From JASGDB01 sp049841315 (lineage in GTDB: Bacteria; Bacteroidota; Bacteroidia; Flavobacteriales; Weeksellaceae), in NCBI GenBank assembly GCA_049841315.1, contig JASGDB010000099.1, forward strand, positions 1 to 11,788: a stretch of DNA of 11,788 nucleotides, in the 5' to 3' direction. Under the pieces are notes generated by a model. That model did no database searches. It was given only the letters and a program-made list of their open reading frames with translations, and was not told the origin of the DNA. How positions within the stretch are numbered: the stretch's first letter is position 1; each line of letters starts with the position of its first letter. A program made the position numbers and the translations under genes. Positions 1-7,238 of the stretch are shown one piece after another.

Positions 1-70
1 TTTACAGATAACGCTGATTAAAAACAAATAAATAATCTGCGTTATTAGCAAAATCTGCGAGAAAATTCTC
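1..70. repeat. Imperfect inverted repeat, probable dispersed intergenic repeat (cut by window edge)
   Basis: Positions 5-19 and 34-48 form an inverted repeat matching at 12 of 15 positions around a 14-nt AT-only-plus-one-C spacer. The octamer AATCTGCG occurs at 34-41 and again at 52-59, and a short palindrome GAGAA/TTCTC follows at 59-70. Iterated 'ATCTGCG / GCTGATT' words of this kind resemble intergenic repeats that I recall as common in Bacteroidetes genomes, but I cannot check copy number here. The element appears to begin before the window. Confidence 0.4.
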
Positions 71-264
71 AAATAAAAATGATTTATACAACGAATTTCT
101 CAATTTTTTAATGCGTTTAGCCTGATTTTTCAGTTGATGATTCTATTATTGATGATTCGGGATATATTGCTTCTAAACAACTTAAGAAGAAAAAAATTAA
201 AAAAAAGTGATTTTTCAAAATTGAATAAATCTCGAATTTTGAATTTCAAATAGTAAAAAATATA
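71..264. other. AT-rich intergenic region upstream of the TPR gene
   Basis: No convincing gene is present. GAATTTTG at 234-241 differs at one position from the Bacteroidetes -7 consensus TAnnTTTG and lies 23 nt before the TPR start, so it is a weak promoter candidate; I see no well-spaced -33 TTG. One frame stays open from 121 to a TGA at 208-210 and ends in a lysine-rich peptide (SKQLKKKKIKKK), but it has no start codon after the TAG at 118-120. It may be a gene remnant or chance. Confidence 0.35.
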
Positions 265-1641
265 TTGGAAGAATTTTTTGACAACGAACTGGTAAAAAGG
301 TTCGAGGAAATGATAGAGAACAATGAAGAATTCTACTTCGATACCGGAGAGCTGGAAGAAATCATTATCTACTACCTCGAGCTGGGGGACATCAGCTATG
401 CGGAACAGGCGGTGGGCTTCGGCTTAAAGCTGCATCCCAATGCTCCCGAAATTAAAACCAAAAAATTAGAAGTGCTTCTGGAGCTGGAAAACTATCCGGA
501 AGCCAAAAAAATCATCGAGGAACTCCGTGAATATTCCATGGAAGACACCGATTATCTCGTGTGCTGTGCGAAATATTATTCCAATCTCGGAAACCCGCGC
601 AAATCCATTGAATATTGTGAAAACGCCCTTGAACTGGGAGAAGAAATCAACTTTCTTCACAATTTCATTGCCGATGAATACATCAATCTCGAAGACCCTT
701 TTTCCGCACTAAAACATTACAGAGAAGCCCTGAACGCCGACCCTGCGGATGATTATGCGTTGGAAAACGTCATGTTCTGCTATAGCCGTCTGAAAAAAAG
801 CAGGGAAGCAATAGAATTTCTCAACTCTTATCTCGACCATTTTCCGTTTTCGGAAACAGCCTGGTTCGAGTACGGACAGTTTTACTTCAACCGTAAAAAT
901 TACGAAGAAGCCATTCGCGGATACGATTATCTTTTAGCGATTAATTCCTCCGCAGTGAGCGTGTATTCCAACAAGGCGGCGTGCTACGAAGCTATGAAAG
1001 AATGGGGAAAAGCGATTGAAGTATACGAAGAAATGCTGGAACAGGAATATACCAAAGCGTTTACCTATTACAAAATAGGACTTTGCTATAAAGAGCGAAA
1101 ACTTCCGGCTAATGCCATGACCGCCTTTCAGAAATCGCTAAGGGAAGACCCGCAGTTTTTTCTTTCGATGATGGAGCAGTCCTACATTTACGAAGAAATG
1201 GGTGCAATGAGAGAAGCGCTGCACTTTGCAAAAGAAGCGACTCAGCTCAGCGAAAATAATCTGAATTATCAGAAACGTCTGGCTTTTCTGCTGATTGATG
1301 CCGGAAATTTTGAGGAAAGTTTAAGCTGTCTGAAAAAACTCGTGGCAGCGGAAGGAAACCGTTTTTACAACTGGTACGCTTACACCGAAGTTCTCATGCT
1401 TCTGGGTGAATATGAGGAAGCCGTTACCGTTTTGCTGGCAGCGCTCAGAAAGCACCACAGAGCCGAACTGTATTACCAGCTGAGCAACTGCTATTTCAAT
1501 CTCGGACATGATGAAAAAGCGAATAATGCTCTTGCCGGAGCATTGGAACTCGATGCTTCCATGCTGGAAGATATGGCAAAAAAATACCCTTTCCTGAAAG
1601 ACAATACTTCTAAAAAATCGAGGAAAGGAGAGAAACGATAA
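265..1641 (+). CDS. Tetratricopeptide repeat (TPR) protein
   Basis: This 458-residue protein is built almost entirely of TPR helix pairs, so it is expected to be a soluble protein-protein interaction scaffold; its partner is unknown. Repeats of about 34 residues run through the chain, with typical TPR words such as the YSNLGNPRKSIEYCENAL, YFNRKNYEEAIRGYDYLL and YEEMGAMREALHFAKEA stretches. No signal peptide or membrane segment is visible, which suggests a cytoplasmic location. The C-terminus is basic (KKSRKGEKR). The start is a TTG at 265, chosen because the N-terminus MEEFFDNELVKRFEEM agrees with Chryseobacterium homologues as I remember them; an in-frame ATG at 310 (residue 16) is the alternative. 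The gene converges on the DUF885 gene, with 34 nt between the two stop codons. Family assignment is firm and specific function is unknown. Confidence 0.9.
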   Translation: MEEFFDNELVKRFEEMIENNEEFYFDTGELEEIIIYYLELGDISYAEQAVGFGLKLHPNAPEIKTKKLEVLLELENYPEAKKIIEELREYSMEDTDYLVCCAKYYSNLGNPRKSIEYCENALELGEEINFLHNFIADEYINLEDPFSALKHYREALNADPADDYALENVMFCYSRLKKSREAIEFLNSYLDHFPFSETAWFEYGQFYFNRKNYEEAIRGYDYLLAINSSAVSVYSNKAACYEAMKEWGKAIEVYEEMLEQEYTKAFTYYKIGLCYKERKLPANAMTAFQKSLREDPQFFLSMMEQSYIYEEMGAMREALHFAKEATQLSENNLNYQKRLAFLLIDAGNFEESLSCLKKLVAAEGNRFYNWYAYTEVLMLLGEYEEAVTVLLAALRKHHRAELYYQLSNCYFNLGHDEKANNALAGALELDASMLEDMAKKYPFLKDNTSKKSRKGEKR

Positions 1642-1645
1642 AAAG

Positions 1646-1675
1646 AAAAGCACCAACTAAGGTGCTTTCTTTATT
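1646..1675. terminator. Bidirectional intrinsic terminator between TPR and DUF885 genes
   Basis: A perfect 8-bp stem AAAGCACC (1647-1654) / GGTGCTTT (1661-1668) with a 6-nt loop lies between two convergent stop codons. T-rich runs follow the stem on the + strand (TTTCTTTATTTT) and on the - strand (TTTTCTTTT), so it can end transcripts from both sides. Confidence 0.85.
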
Positions 1676-3472
1676 TTACTTCTGTTTCTTTGCCCACAGT
1701 TCCATTTTCCTTTCCAGCACCGCAAGCGGCATACATCCCTGGCTTAGCACCTCATCGTGAAAAGCGGCAAGATTGAATTTATTTCCTAAGGATTTTTCAT
1801 ACTTATTCCGAAGTTCTCGGATTTTCAACGCTCCTATTTTATACCCCAGAGCCTGTCCCGGCATTGCCATATAGCGCTCCACTTCGGCGGTTGCTGCAGA
1901 TTCTTCGTAAGCAATATTATTTAGGAAATACTGAATAGCTTCCTCTCTTGTCATTTTTCCGGTATGAAGTCCGGTATCCACAACTAAGCGCACGGCACGG
2001 AGCATCTGATCGCTGAGGTAGCCCATTTTCTGATACGGGTCGGTGTACAGTCCGAACTCAGGGCCTAATGTTTCGCAGTAATGCGCCCAACCCTCGCCGT
2101 ACGCTCCGAACCAGCCGAAACGCATGAATTTAGGAAGTTCTTTATTTTCCTGCTGGAGCGAAATCTGATAATGATGTCCCGGAATTGCCTCATGCAGAAA
2201 AAGAGATTCCATTCCGGAAGTTACATTGAATTTTGAAGGATCAGGAATCGGAATATAGAAAATTCCAGATCTTTTCCCGTCTGGTGTTCCCGGCACATAT
2301 TCTGCGCTTGCCGTAGCTTCCCGGAATTTTTCCGTCTGGCGGACTTCAAAAGGTGTAACCGGCGTTACGTTGAACATGGTTTTCAGCTTAGGATTAATTT
2401 TTGTGAGAATCCCGTTGAATGCATCTATTACTTCTTTCGGTGTTTTGTAAGGCATCGCTTTCGGGTCTGCCGTAACGTATTTGATGAATTCTTCCAAAGT
2501 TCCTTTAAAACCAACCTGCATTTGCACTTTTGCCATTTCTGCTCTCAGCATGGCAACTTCTCTTTGCCCTGTTTTATTGATTTCTTCGGGGCTCAGATTA
2601 GTGGTTGTCCAGCTGTTTGCGAGGTATTCATACATTTCTTTTCCTTGCGCTATATCGTTGATTCCATCCGTGTTTCTTGCTTTCGGAAGGTAGTTTTTCT
2701 CAAGATAATCCGCCATTTTGGTATAGGAAGGAATAATGGTTTTTTTAATGGCATCTTCGTACAGTTTGGTGTATTTTCTTTTTTGTTCAGGCGAAAAATC
2801 TTTGGGGAAATTCTGAACAGGACCATAGAAAATATTTTTTTCCATTTCGGAAGTAACGATTTCATCGGCTTTCATCTGAGGAATCATTTTGACCACTAAT
2901 TTTTTCGGAAGAACCACTCCGGTAGCAATTCCCTCATTGAAATTTCTAATTGCCTGTTCCATCCATTCCGGAAATTTTTCTACCCGTTTCAGCCAGTTAT
3001 CGTAATCCTTTTCGGTTTTAAAAGGCTGGATTCCCTTCCCGCTTCCCAATAGCGGAAAATCGAGCGGAAGTCCGGAAAACTGCGTAAAAGGAATGTATTC
3101 GGGATGATAGGCATAGGCTTGTATTCTGTCTTTTAAAGTATAATCCAATACATCATACACTACTTTTTTATCATCAGAAAGGGAATTATAATCCACATTC
3201 TTCAACCGGTCTTCTGTTTTTTTATAGAAAGTGATTTCTTCATGAATATAATCTTTGTTAATATTAATCGGAAGCTGGTCGTTATACCGCTCATCGCCCT
3301 GCATGGTAGCCTCCACCGGGTGGAGCTTCAGGTATTGCTCGTAATAGTTTGCCGCAATAGAATCGAGATTTGCAAGTGTAACATTAGTATCCGGATAATC
3401 TTTCTTTTTACATCCGGTAAAAAATAAAAAGAATCCCCAAAATACCAATCCGATGGCAGAATGTTTTTTCAT
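1676..3472 (-). CDS. DUF885 family putative metallopeptidase lipoprotein
   Basis: This 598-residue protein is about the usual length for DUF885. It starts with a lipoprotein signal peptide: two lysines, a hydrophobic stretch rich in Phe, and a lipobox FTGC with the lipidated Cys at residue 21. The residues after the Cys (KKKDYPD) are not the acid-rich export signal described for surface lipoproteins in some Bacteroidetes, so a periplasm-facing membrane anchor is my guess. The DUF885 signature HEAIPGHH lies at residues 427-434, with YGEGWAHYCE at 458-467 downstream. The His/Glu pairs suggest a gluzincin-like zinc site, from which peptidase activity is inferred; the substrate is unknown. The start ATG sits right before the MKK signal sequence. 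The gene stands alone, divergent from surE. Family is certain, activity is inferred. Confidence 0.9.
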   Translation of the reverse strand: MKKHSAIGLVFWGFFLFFTGCKKKDYPDTNVTLANLDSIAANYYEQYLKLHPVEATMQGDERYNDQLPININKDYIHEEITFYKKTEDRLKNVDYNSLSDDKKVVYDVLDYTLKDRIQAYAYHPEYIPFTQFSGLPLDFPLLGSGKGIQPFKTEKDYDNWLKRVEKFPEWMEQAIRNFNEGIATGVVLPKKLVVKMIPQMKADEIVTSEMEKNIFYGPVQNFPKDFSPEQKRKYTKLYEDAIKKTIIPSYTKMADYLEKNYLPKARNTDGINDIAQGKEMYEYLANSWTTTNLSPEEINKTGQREVAMLRAEMAKVQMQVGFKGTLEEFIKYVTADPKAMPYKTPKEVIDAFNGILTKINPKLKTMFNVTPVTPFEVRQTEKFREATASAEYVPGTPDGKRSGIFYIPIPDPSKFNVTSGMESLFLHEAIPGHHYQISLQQENKELPKFMRFGWFGAYGEGWAHYCETLGPEFGLYTDPYQKMGYLSDQMLRAVRLVVDTGLHTGKMTREEAIQYFLNNIAYEESAATAEVERYMAMPGQALGYKIGALKIRELRNKYEKSLGNKFNLAAFHDEVLSQGCMPLAVLERKMELWAKKQK

Positions 3473-3651
3473 ATTGAAATTTTTTGAAGGACTAAATTAG
3501 TAAAAATCCGTAAGGTTTCATCCGAAACTTTTAAAAATGGGATTAATTATTTTGTAATTCAATATGATTTAATTTGCTTTCGATGTTTTTGAATAGTGTT
3601 TTTAATATCGGCGCATGTATTTTTTAAGTAAATTTGCCTAAAAAGAATCGA
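3473..3651. promoter_or_regulatory. Divergent promoter region, DUF885 gene (-) and surE operon (+)
   Basis: This AT-rich spacer separates two genes read outward. On the + strand TAAATTTG (3629-3636) matches the Bacteroidetes -7 element TAnnTTTG exactly, 15 nt before the surE ATG. On the - strand TAATTTAG (complement of 3492-3499) matches 7 of 8 positions, 19 nt before the DUF885 start. I see no well-spaced -33 TTG for either. A small hairpin, AAGGTTTC/GAAACTTT with one G-T pair, occupies about 3512-3531. Confidence 0.55.
3629..3636 (+). promoter_or_regulatory. -7 promoter element of surE, also decides the surE start
   Basis: TAAATTTG is an exact match to TAnnTTTG. Transcription should begin a few bases downstream, near 3640, giving a leader of about 10 nt before the ATG at 3652. 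An in-frame TTG at 3634 lies inside the element and would precede the mRNA start, so it is not a plausible start codon. Confidence 0.6.
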
Positions 3652-4419
3652 ATGCAGAAACCGCTGATATTAGTAACCAATGATGATGGAATTACCGCTC
3701 CGGGAATCAGAAGCCTCGTGGAATTTATGAATGAAATCGGTGAGGTGGTGGTGGTTGCCCCGAATTCTCCGCAAAGCGGAAAGGGACACGCCATTACCAT
3801 TAATTCCACTTTGACTTATGAAGAAATCAACCTTGATGGCCCTCAGAAAGATTTTTCGCTGAGCGGAACTCCCGTAGACTGCGTGAAATTTGCTTTGGAT
3901 AAAGTATTGACGAAAAAACCCGACCTTGTGGTTTCGGGAATCAATCACGGTGCGAATTCTTCCATTAATGTTATTTATTCCGGAACGATGTCGGCAGCGG
4001 TGGAAGCGGGTGTGGAAGGTTTGCAGGCGATAGGATTTTCGCTTCTGGATTTCAGTTGGGATGCAGATTTTCTTCAGGCGAAAGAATACATTCAGGCGAT
4101 TGTAAAAAGAGTTTTGGAAAACCCTATTCCGAAAGGAATCGTGCTGAATGTCAATATTCCAAATCTGAAAAAAGAAGAAATAAAAGGAATAAAAGTCTGC
4201 AAACAGGCAGATGCGAAATGGGAAGAAAGTTTCGATGAACGCATCAATCCTCACGGAAAAAAATACTACTGGCTCACCGGATATTTCAACAATATGGACG
4301 AATCCGAAGATGCCGATGAAACCGCGCTTGCAAACGGATATATTTCCATCGTTCCCGTAAAATTCGATTTGACGGCTTACGAATATCTGAAAGAGCTTGA
4401 AAGCGTAATGAATTTTTAA
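3652..4419 (+). CDS. surE: 5'/3'-nucleotidase SurE
   Basis: SurE is a cytoplasmic metal-dependent phosphatase that removes phosphate from nucleoside 5'- and 3'-monophosphates. The 255-residue length is normal. The N-terminal ILVTNDDG motif carries the metal ligands D11 and D12. PNSPQSGKGHAIT contains the expected metal-binding serine (S42), and SGINHGANS contains N98, matching the ligand set known from E. coli SurE (Asp-Asp-Ser-Asn). GTPVDCV and YSGTMSAAVEAG are further family signatures. ATG 3652 is preferred over the upstream in-frame TTG at 3634, because the latter lies within the -7 promoter element and would add the unusual MPKKNR leader. It is first in a tightly spaced + strand run, with guaC 24 nt downstream; both enzymes use purine monophosphates. 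Identification is secure. Confidence 0.96.
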   Translation: MQKPLILVTNDDGITAPGIRSLVEFMNEIGEVVVVAPNSPQSGKGHAITINSTLTYEEINLDGPQKDFSLSGTPVDCVKFALDKVLTKKPDLVVSGINHGANSSINVIYSGTMSAAVEAGVEGLQAIGFSLLDFSWDADFLQAKEYIQAIVKRVLENPIPKGIVLNVNIPNLKKEEIKGIKVCKQADAKWEESFDERINPHGKKYYWLTGYFNNMDESEDADETALANGYISIVPVKFDLTAYEYLKELESVMNF

Positions 4420-4443
4420 GTTATAAAGTTCAAAATCAATACA

Positions 4444-5484
4444 ATGCGAATAGAATACGATATAAAATTAGGTTTCAAGGATGTGATGTTCCGTCCGAAG
4501 CGTTCCACTTTGAAATCCCGCTCGCAGGTGAATCTGGAAAGGGAATTTACATTCAGAAACTCCGGAAAAATCTGGAAAGGCGTTCCGATTATTGCTGCGA
4601 ATATGGATACAGTCGGTACTTTTGAAATGGCAGTTGCATTGGCGGAAGAAAAAATCCTTACCGCAGTTCACAAACATTATTCGGTTGAAGAATGGTCGGA
4701 ATTTCTCAATTCACAACCCGAAACCATTTATGAATACGTGGCATTAAGCACCGGAACAGGAAAAACGGACGAAGAAAAAATAGCCGAAATCGTAAAACGT
4801 TACCCGAAAATTCAATTTCTCTGTATTGATGTTGCGAACGGCTATTCCGAACATTTCGTGGATTTTGTGAAAAAAGCGAGACAGCTTTATCCCGAAAAAA
4901 CCATTATCGCAGGAAATGTAGTAACCGGAGAAATGGTGGAAGAACTGATTCTGGCAGGAGCGGACATCATTAAAGTCGGAATCGGTCCCGGTTCGGTCTG
5001 CACAACGAGAGTGAAAACCGGCGTAGGTTATCCTCAGCTTTCCGCAATCATCGAATGTGCGGATGCGGCGCACGGATTGGGCGGACACATCATCGGCGAC
5101 GGTGGATGCAAAGTTCCGGGAGATGTGGCAAAAGCGTTTGGCGGCGGTGCGGATTTCGTAATGCTCGGCGGAATGCTTGCCGGACACGACGAAAGCGGCG
5201 GCGAAATGATAGAAGAAAACGGAAAAAAATTCAAATTGTTTTACGGAATGAGTTCCAAAACAGCAATGGACAGACATTCGGGAGGCGTGGCGGAATACCG
5301 TGCTTCGGAAGGAAAAACCGTAAAAGTTCCCTATAAAGGTTCTGTTTCGGAAACGTTGAAAGACATTCTCGGCGGTGTGCGTTCTACCTGTACGTATGTC
5401 GGAGCTTCCCAACTGAAAGAATTATCTAAACGTACAACATTTATACGCGTGCAAGAGCAAGAAAATCAAATATTTAACGGATAA
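4444..5484 (+). CDS. guaC: GMP reductase GuaC
   Basis: GuaC converts GMP to IMP and ammonia with NADPH, returning guanine nucleotides to the common purine precursor in the cytoplasm. The 346 residues are close to the 347 of E. coli GuaC. They lack the CBS-domain insertion of IMP dehydrogenase, which together with the overall sequence separates it from GuaB. The catalytic loop GPGSVCTTR places the nucleophilic Cys at 186 and Thr at 188, and the NADPH/IMP-side glutamate is E289 in AEYRASEGKTV. Other markers are AANMDTVGTF, CIDVANGYSEHFV, AGNVVTGEM, GDGGC and the FYGMSS flap. It resembles enterobacterial GuaC closely for a flavobacterial protein. It probably shares the surE transcript, and a GNAT gene starts 11 nt after its stop. 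Confidence 0.96.
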   Translation: MRIEYDIKLGFKDVMFRPKRSTLKSRSQVNLEREFTFRNSGKIWKGVPIIAANMDTVGTFEMAVALAEEKILTAVHKHYSVEEWSEFLNSQPETIYEYVALSTGTGKTDEEKIAEIVKRYPKIQFLCIDVANGYSEHFVDFVKKARQLYPEKTIIAGNVVTGEMVEELILAGADIIKVGIGPGSVCTTRVKTGVGYPQLSAIIECADAAHGLGGHIIGDGGCKVPGDVAKAFGGGADFVMLGGMLAGHDESGGEMIEENGKKFKLFYGMSSKTAMDRHSGGVAEYRASEGKTVKVPYKGSVSETLKDILGGVRSTCTYVGASQLKELSKRTTFIRVQEQENQIFNG

Positions 5485-5495
5485 AATCAAATATT

Positions 5496-5942
5496 GTGGC
5501 TTCAATTATCAGAACAGATTCCAAAAATCAGGATTTCATCGACCTTGTGAAAGACCTCGACTTCTACCTCGCGCTTAAGGACGGAGAAGAACATAATTTT
5601 TACGCACAGTACAACTGTATTTCGGAGCTTCCGCATTGCGTGGTTCTTTATGAAAATGACATTCCGGTCGGGTGTGGTGCGATTAAGACTTATGATTCTG
5701 ATACAAAGGAGGTTAAAAGGATGTTTGTGAAAGACGATTTCCGCAGAAAAGGATTTGGAAATGAGATTCTCAGCGAGCTTGAAAACTGGGCGAAAGAACT
5801 TGGCTCTCAGTACACCATTCTGGAAACAGGAAAACGCCAGAAAGAAGCAGTTTCGCTTTACGGGAAAACGTATGAAGAGATTCCCAATTACGGGCAGTAC
5901 GAAGGCGTTGAGAACAGCATTTGTTTTAGAAAAAAACTGTAA
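5496..5942 (+). CDS. GNAT family N-acetyltransferase
   Basis: This 148-residue single-domain protein is expected to transfer acetyl from acetyl-CoA to an amine; the acceptor is unknown. GNAT motif A is clear: VGCGAIKTYD, then VKRMFVKDDFRRKGFG (about residues 73-88), where RRKGFG is the acetyl-CoA pyrophosphate-binding Q/R-x-x-G-x-G/A loop. ILETGKRQKEAVSLY (108-122) and the IPNYGQYEGVENS end are typical of flavobacterial members. In that end the usual 'LYxKxGY' spacing appears one residue short (LYGKTY), which may be a local deletion. The start is a GTG at 5496, the only start-type codon that keeps the conserved N-terminus (ASIIRTDSKN); no in-frame ATG is near. Spacing of 11 nt from guaC points to co-transcription. 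Confidence 0.88.
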   Translation: MASIIRTDSKNQDFIDLVKDLDFYLALKDGEEHNFYAQYNCISELPHCVVLYENDIPVGCGAIKTYDSDTKEVKRMFVKDDFRRKGFGNEILSELENWAKELGSQYTILETGKRQKEAVSLYGKTYEEIPNYGQYEGVENSICFRKKL

Positions 5943-5981
5943 AAATTATCATTTCAAACGAAACCCGTTAAAAAACACAGC

Positions 5982-6509
5982 ATGATTTCCGAAAACATAC
6001 TCTCTCATATTCAGGCATATAAGGACAATAATCAGATTATTGATGCCGTAGAATACCTGCTTCGTTCCTACAGAATGGAAGACGAAAATCTTTCCGGCTT
6101 TGAATTTCGGGACGACTGGCAGCCGGGTTTTGTAGTCATCACAACCGAAGGAGATTTTGGTAAACCGCAGATAATCAGGCTTCCGCAGAATCTTTTCGAC
6201 TGCGACCTGAGATTGGTTCTCAATTTAATCGCTCATGAAATGGTTCATGTAAGGCAGAAAACCCAAATCCCTTTTGTGGAAGACAAAAACGAGCGGGAAT
6301 GGCAGGCGTATTACGAAATGCTGTTTCATCAGATTTTTCCTCATATTCCCGATGCTTCAGATTTTCACAGAAAAGGTTTTGCAGAAAAAGCACTGGAATA
6401 TTACCGCAAAATGGGCGAAGATTCCGAACTTCAGCAGAAATATGCAGAACAGAAAGCAGAAGTAGAACAACTATTGGATGAAATTCTGATAAAAAGAGGA
6501 GAAAAATAA
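5982..6509 (+). CDS. Hypothetical HExxH metallopeptidase-like protein
   Basis: I know of homologues in Chryseobacterium only as hypothetical proteins. The 175 residues contain HEMVH at 85-89, a classical HExxH zinc-binding helix preceded by a hydrophobic strand (LVLNLIA). Seventeen residues later comes ERExxAYYE (104-112), where E106 or E112 could be the third zinc ligand as in gluzincins; W107-Q108-A109 fits an ExxA-type second helix. The N-terminal half (FEFRDDWQPGFVVI) looks like a small beta layer, and the C-terminus is a charged helix (about 140-175) that may form a coiled coil. No signal peptide is present, so it is probably cytoplasmic. The gene begins 39 nt after the GNAT gene, probably in the same operon. 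Peptidase activity is inferred from the motif alone. Confidence 0.8.
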   Translation: MISENILSHIQAYKDNNQIIDAVEYLLRSYRMEDENLSGFEFRDDWQPGFVVITTEGDFGKPQIIRLPQNLFDCDLRLVLNLIAHEMVHVRQKTQIPFVEDKNEREWQAYYEMLFHQIFPHIPDASDFHRKGFAEKALEYYRKMGEDSELQQKYAEQKAEVEQLLDEILIKRGEK

Positions 6510-6548
6510 AAGCCGGAATTTTCATGCCAAATTTTATAGCAGATTTAA

Positions 6549-6581
6549 TTGCCTTTCCGAAGCCGTTTTTTCCTATCTTTG
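6549..6581 (+). promoter_or_regulatory. Promoter of the nitroreductase gene, nearly leaderless
   Basis: TTG at 6549-6551 and TATCTTTG at 6574-6581 match the Bacteroidetes -33 (TTG) and -7 (TAnnTTTG) elements, with a 22-nt spacer inside the accepted range. Only 3 nt separate the -7 element from the ATG at 6585, so transcription should start at or next to the start codon. Confidence 0.7.
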
Positions 6582-6584
6582 AAC

Positions 6585-7214
6585 ATGGATTACATAGAAG
6601 CCTTACAGAAAAGATACTCTGTAAAAAAATTTGACAAAGCAAAAAAAATTCCCGAAGAAATTCTTCAGAAAATCCTGAATGCAGGGAAACTTTCCGCAAG
6701 TTCACTCGGTTTGCAGCCTTACAAAATATTCGTTATTGAATCCGCCGAAATGAAAGAAAAACTGATTCCGGCATTTCATAATCCCTCGCAGATTTCCACT
6801 TGTTCGCATCTTATCGTGATAGTTTCCAAAAAGAATATTGAAAATCATTATCTCAACGGATATTTCACACACATTTCCGAAGTCCGCAATGTGGAGCAGG
6901 AATCTCTTTTGGCATTCCGGAAAAACATTGATGTTTTCGTGGAAAATTTATCCGGAAACGAATCTTTGAACTGGGCGGAAAAGCAGGGATACATCGTTTT
7001 AGGAAACCTAATATTCGCTGCCGCGTTGGAAAATGTGGATACTTGTCCGATGGAAGGTTTCCGGCAGGAAATCATTGATGAAATATTGAACCTCGATACG
7101 GAAAACGAAAAAGTTACCGTAACATTAGCATTAGGTTATCGTGCGGAAGACGATGTTTTTCAGAATATGAAAAAAGTGAGGAAACCGGACGAGAAGTTGT
7201 TTAAATTTTTGTAG
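6585..7214 (+). CDS. Nitroreductase family protein (NfsB-like, FMN-dependent)
   Basis: This is a 209-residue cytoplasmic flavoenzyme of the nitroreductase superfamily, expected to bind FMN and use NAD(P)H to reduce nitro compounds, quinones or similar acceptors; the physiological substrate is unknown. Family marks are the N-terminal FMN-binding RYSVKKFD (residues 9-16), SSLGLQPYK near 40-48, the WAEKQGYIVLGNLIFAAA helix, the DTCPMEGF loop typical of NfsB-like enzymes, and the C-terminal LALGYRAEDD followed by KVRKP. I take ATG 6585 as the start: an upstream in-frame extension back to 6549 would lie within the promoter and adds a non-conserved sequence. It is separated from the HExxH gene by 75 nt carrying its own promoter, so it likely starts a new transcription unit. 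Confidence 0.92.
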   Translation: MDYIEALQKRYSVKKFDKAKKIPEEILQKILNAGKLSASSLGLQPYKIFVIESAEMKEKLIPAFHNPSQISTCSHLIVIVSKKNIENHYLNGYFTHISEVRNVEQESLLAFRKNIDVFVENLSGNESLNWAEKQGYIVLGNLIFAAALENVDTCPMEGFRQEIIDEILNLDTENEKVTVTLALGYRAEDDVFQNMKKVRKPDEKLFKFL

Positions 7215-7238
7215 TTTTATCCTTTAAATTGATTCAAA

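Noticed and set aside
3634..3651. Upstream TTG start for SurE giving an MPKKNR extension
   Set aside because: The TTG lies inside the exact -7 promoter element, so it would not be on the mRNA.
3670..4254. Long antisense open frame on the - strand opposite surE
   Set aside because: It is rich in Phe, His and Arg, has no family motifs, and lies wholly opposite a well-identified gene; the same holds for 4744-5412 and 8329-8871.
6510..6548. Possible terminator after the HExxH gene
   Set aside because: GCCGGAATTTTCATGCC gives no stable stem and no T run follows.
6549..6584. Upstream start for the nitroreductase
   Set aside because: The extension overlaps the -33 and -7 elements and encodes a sequence unlike the family N-terminus.
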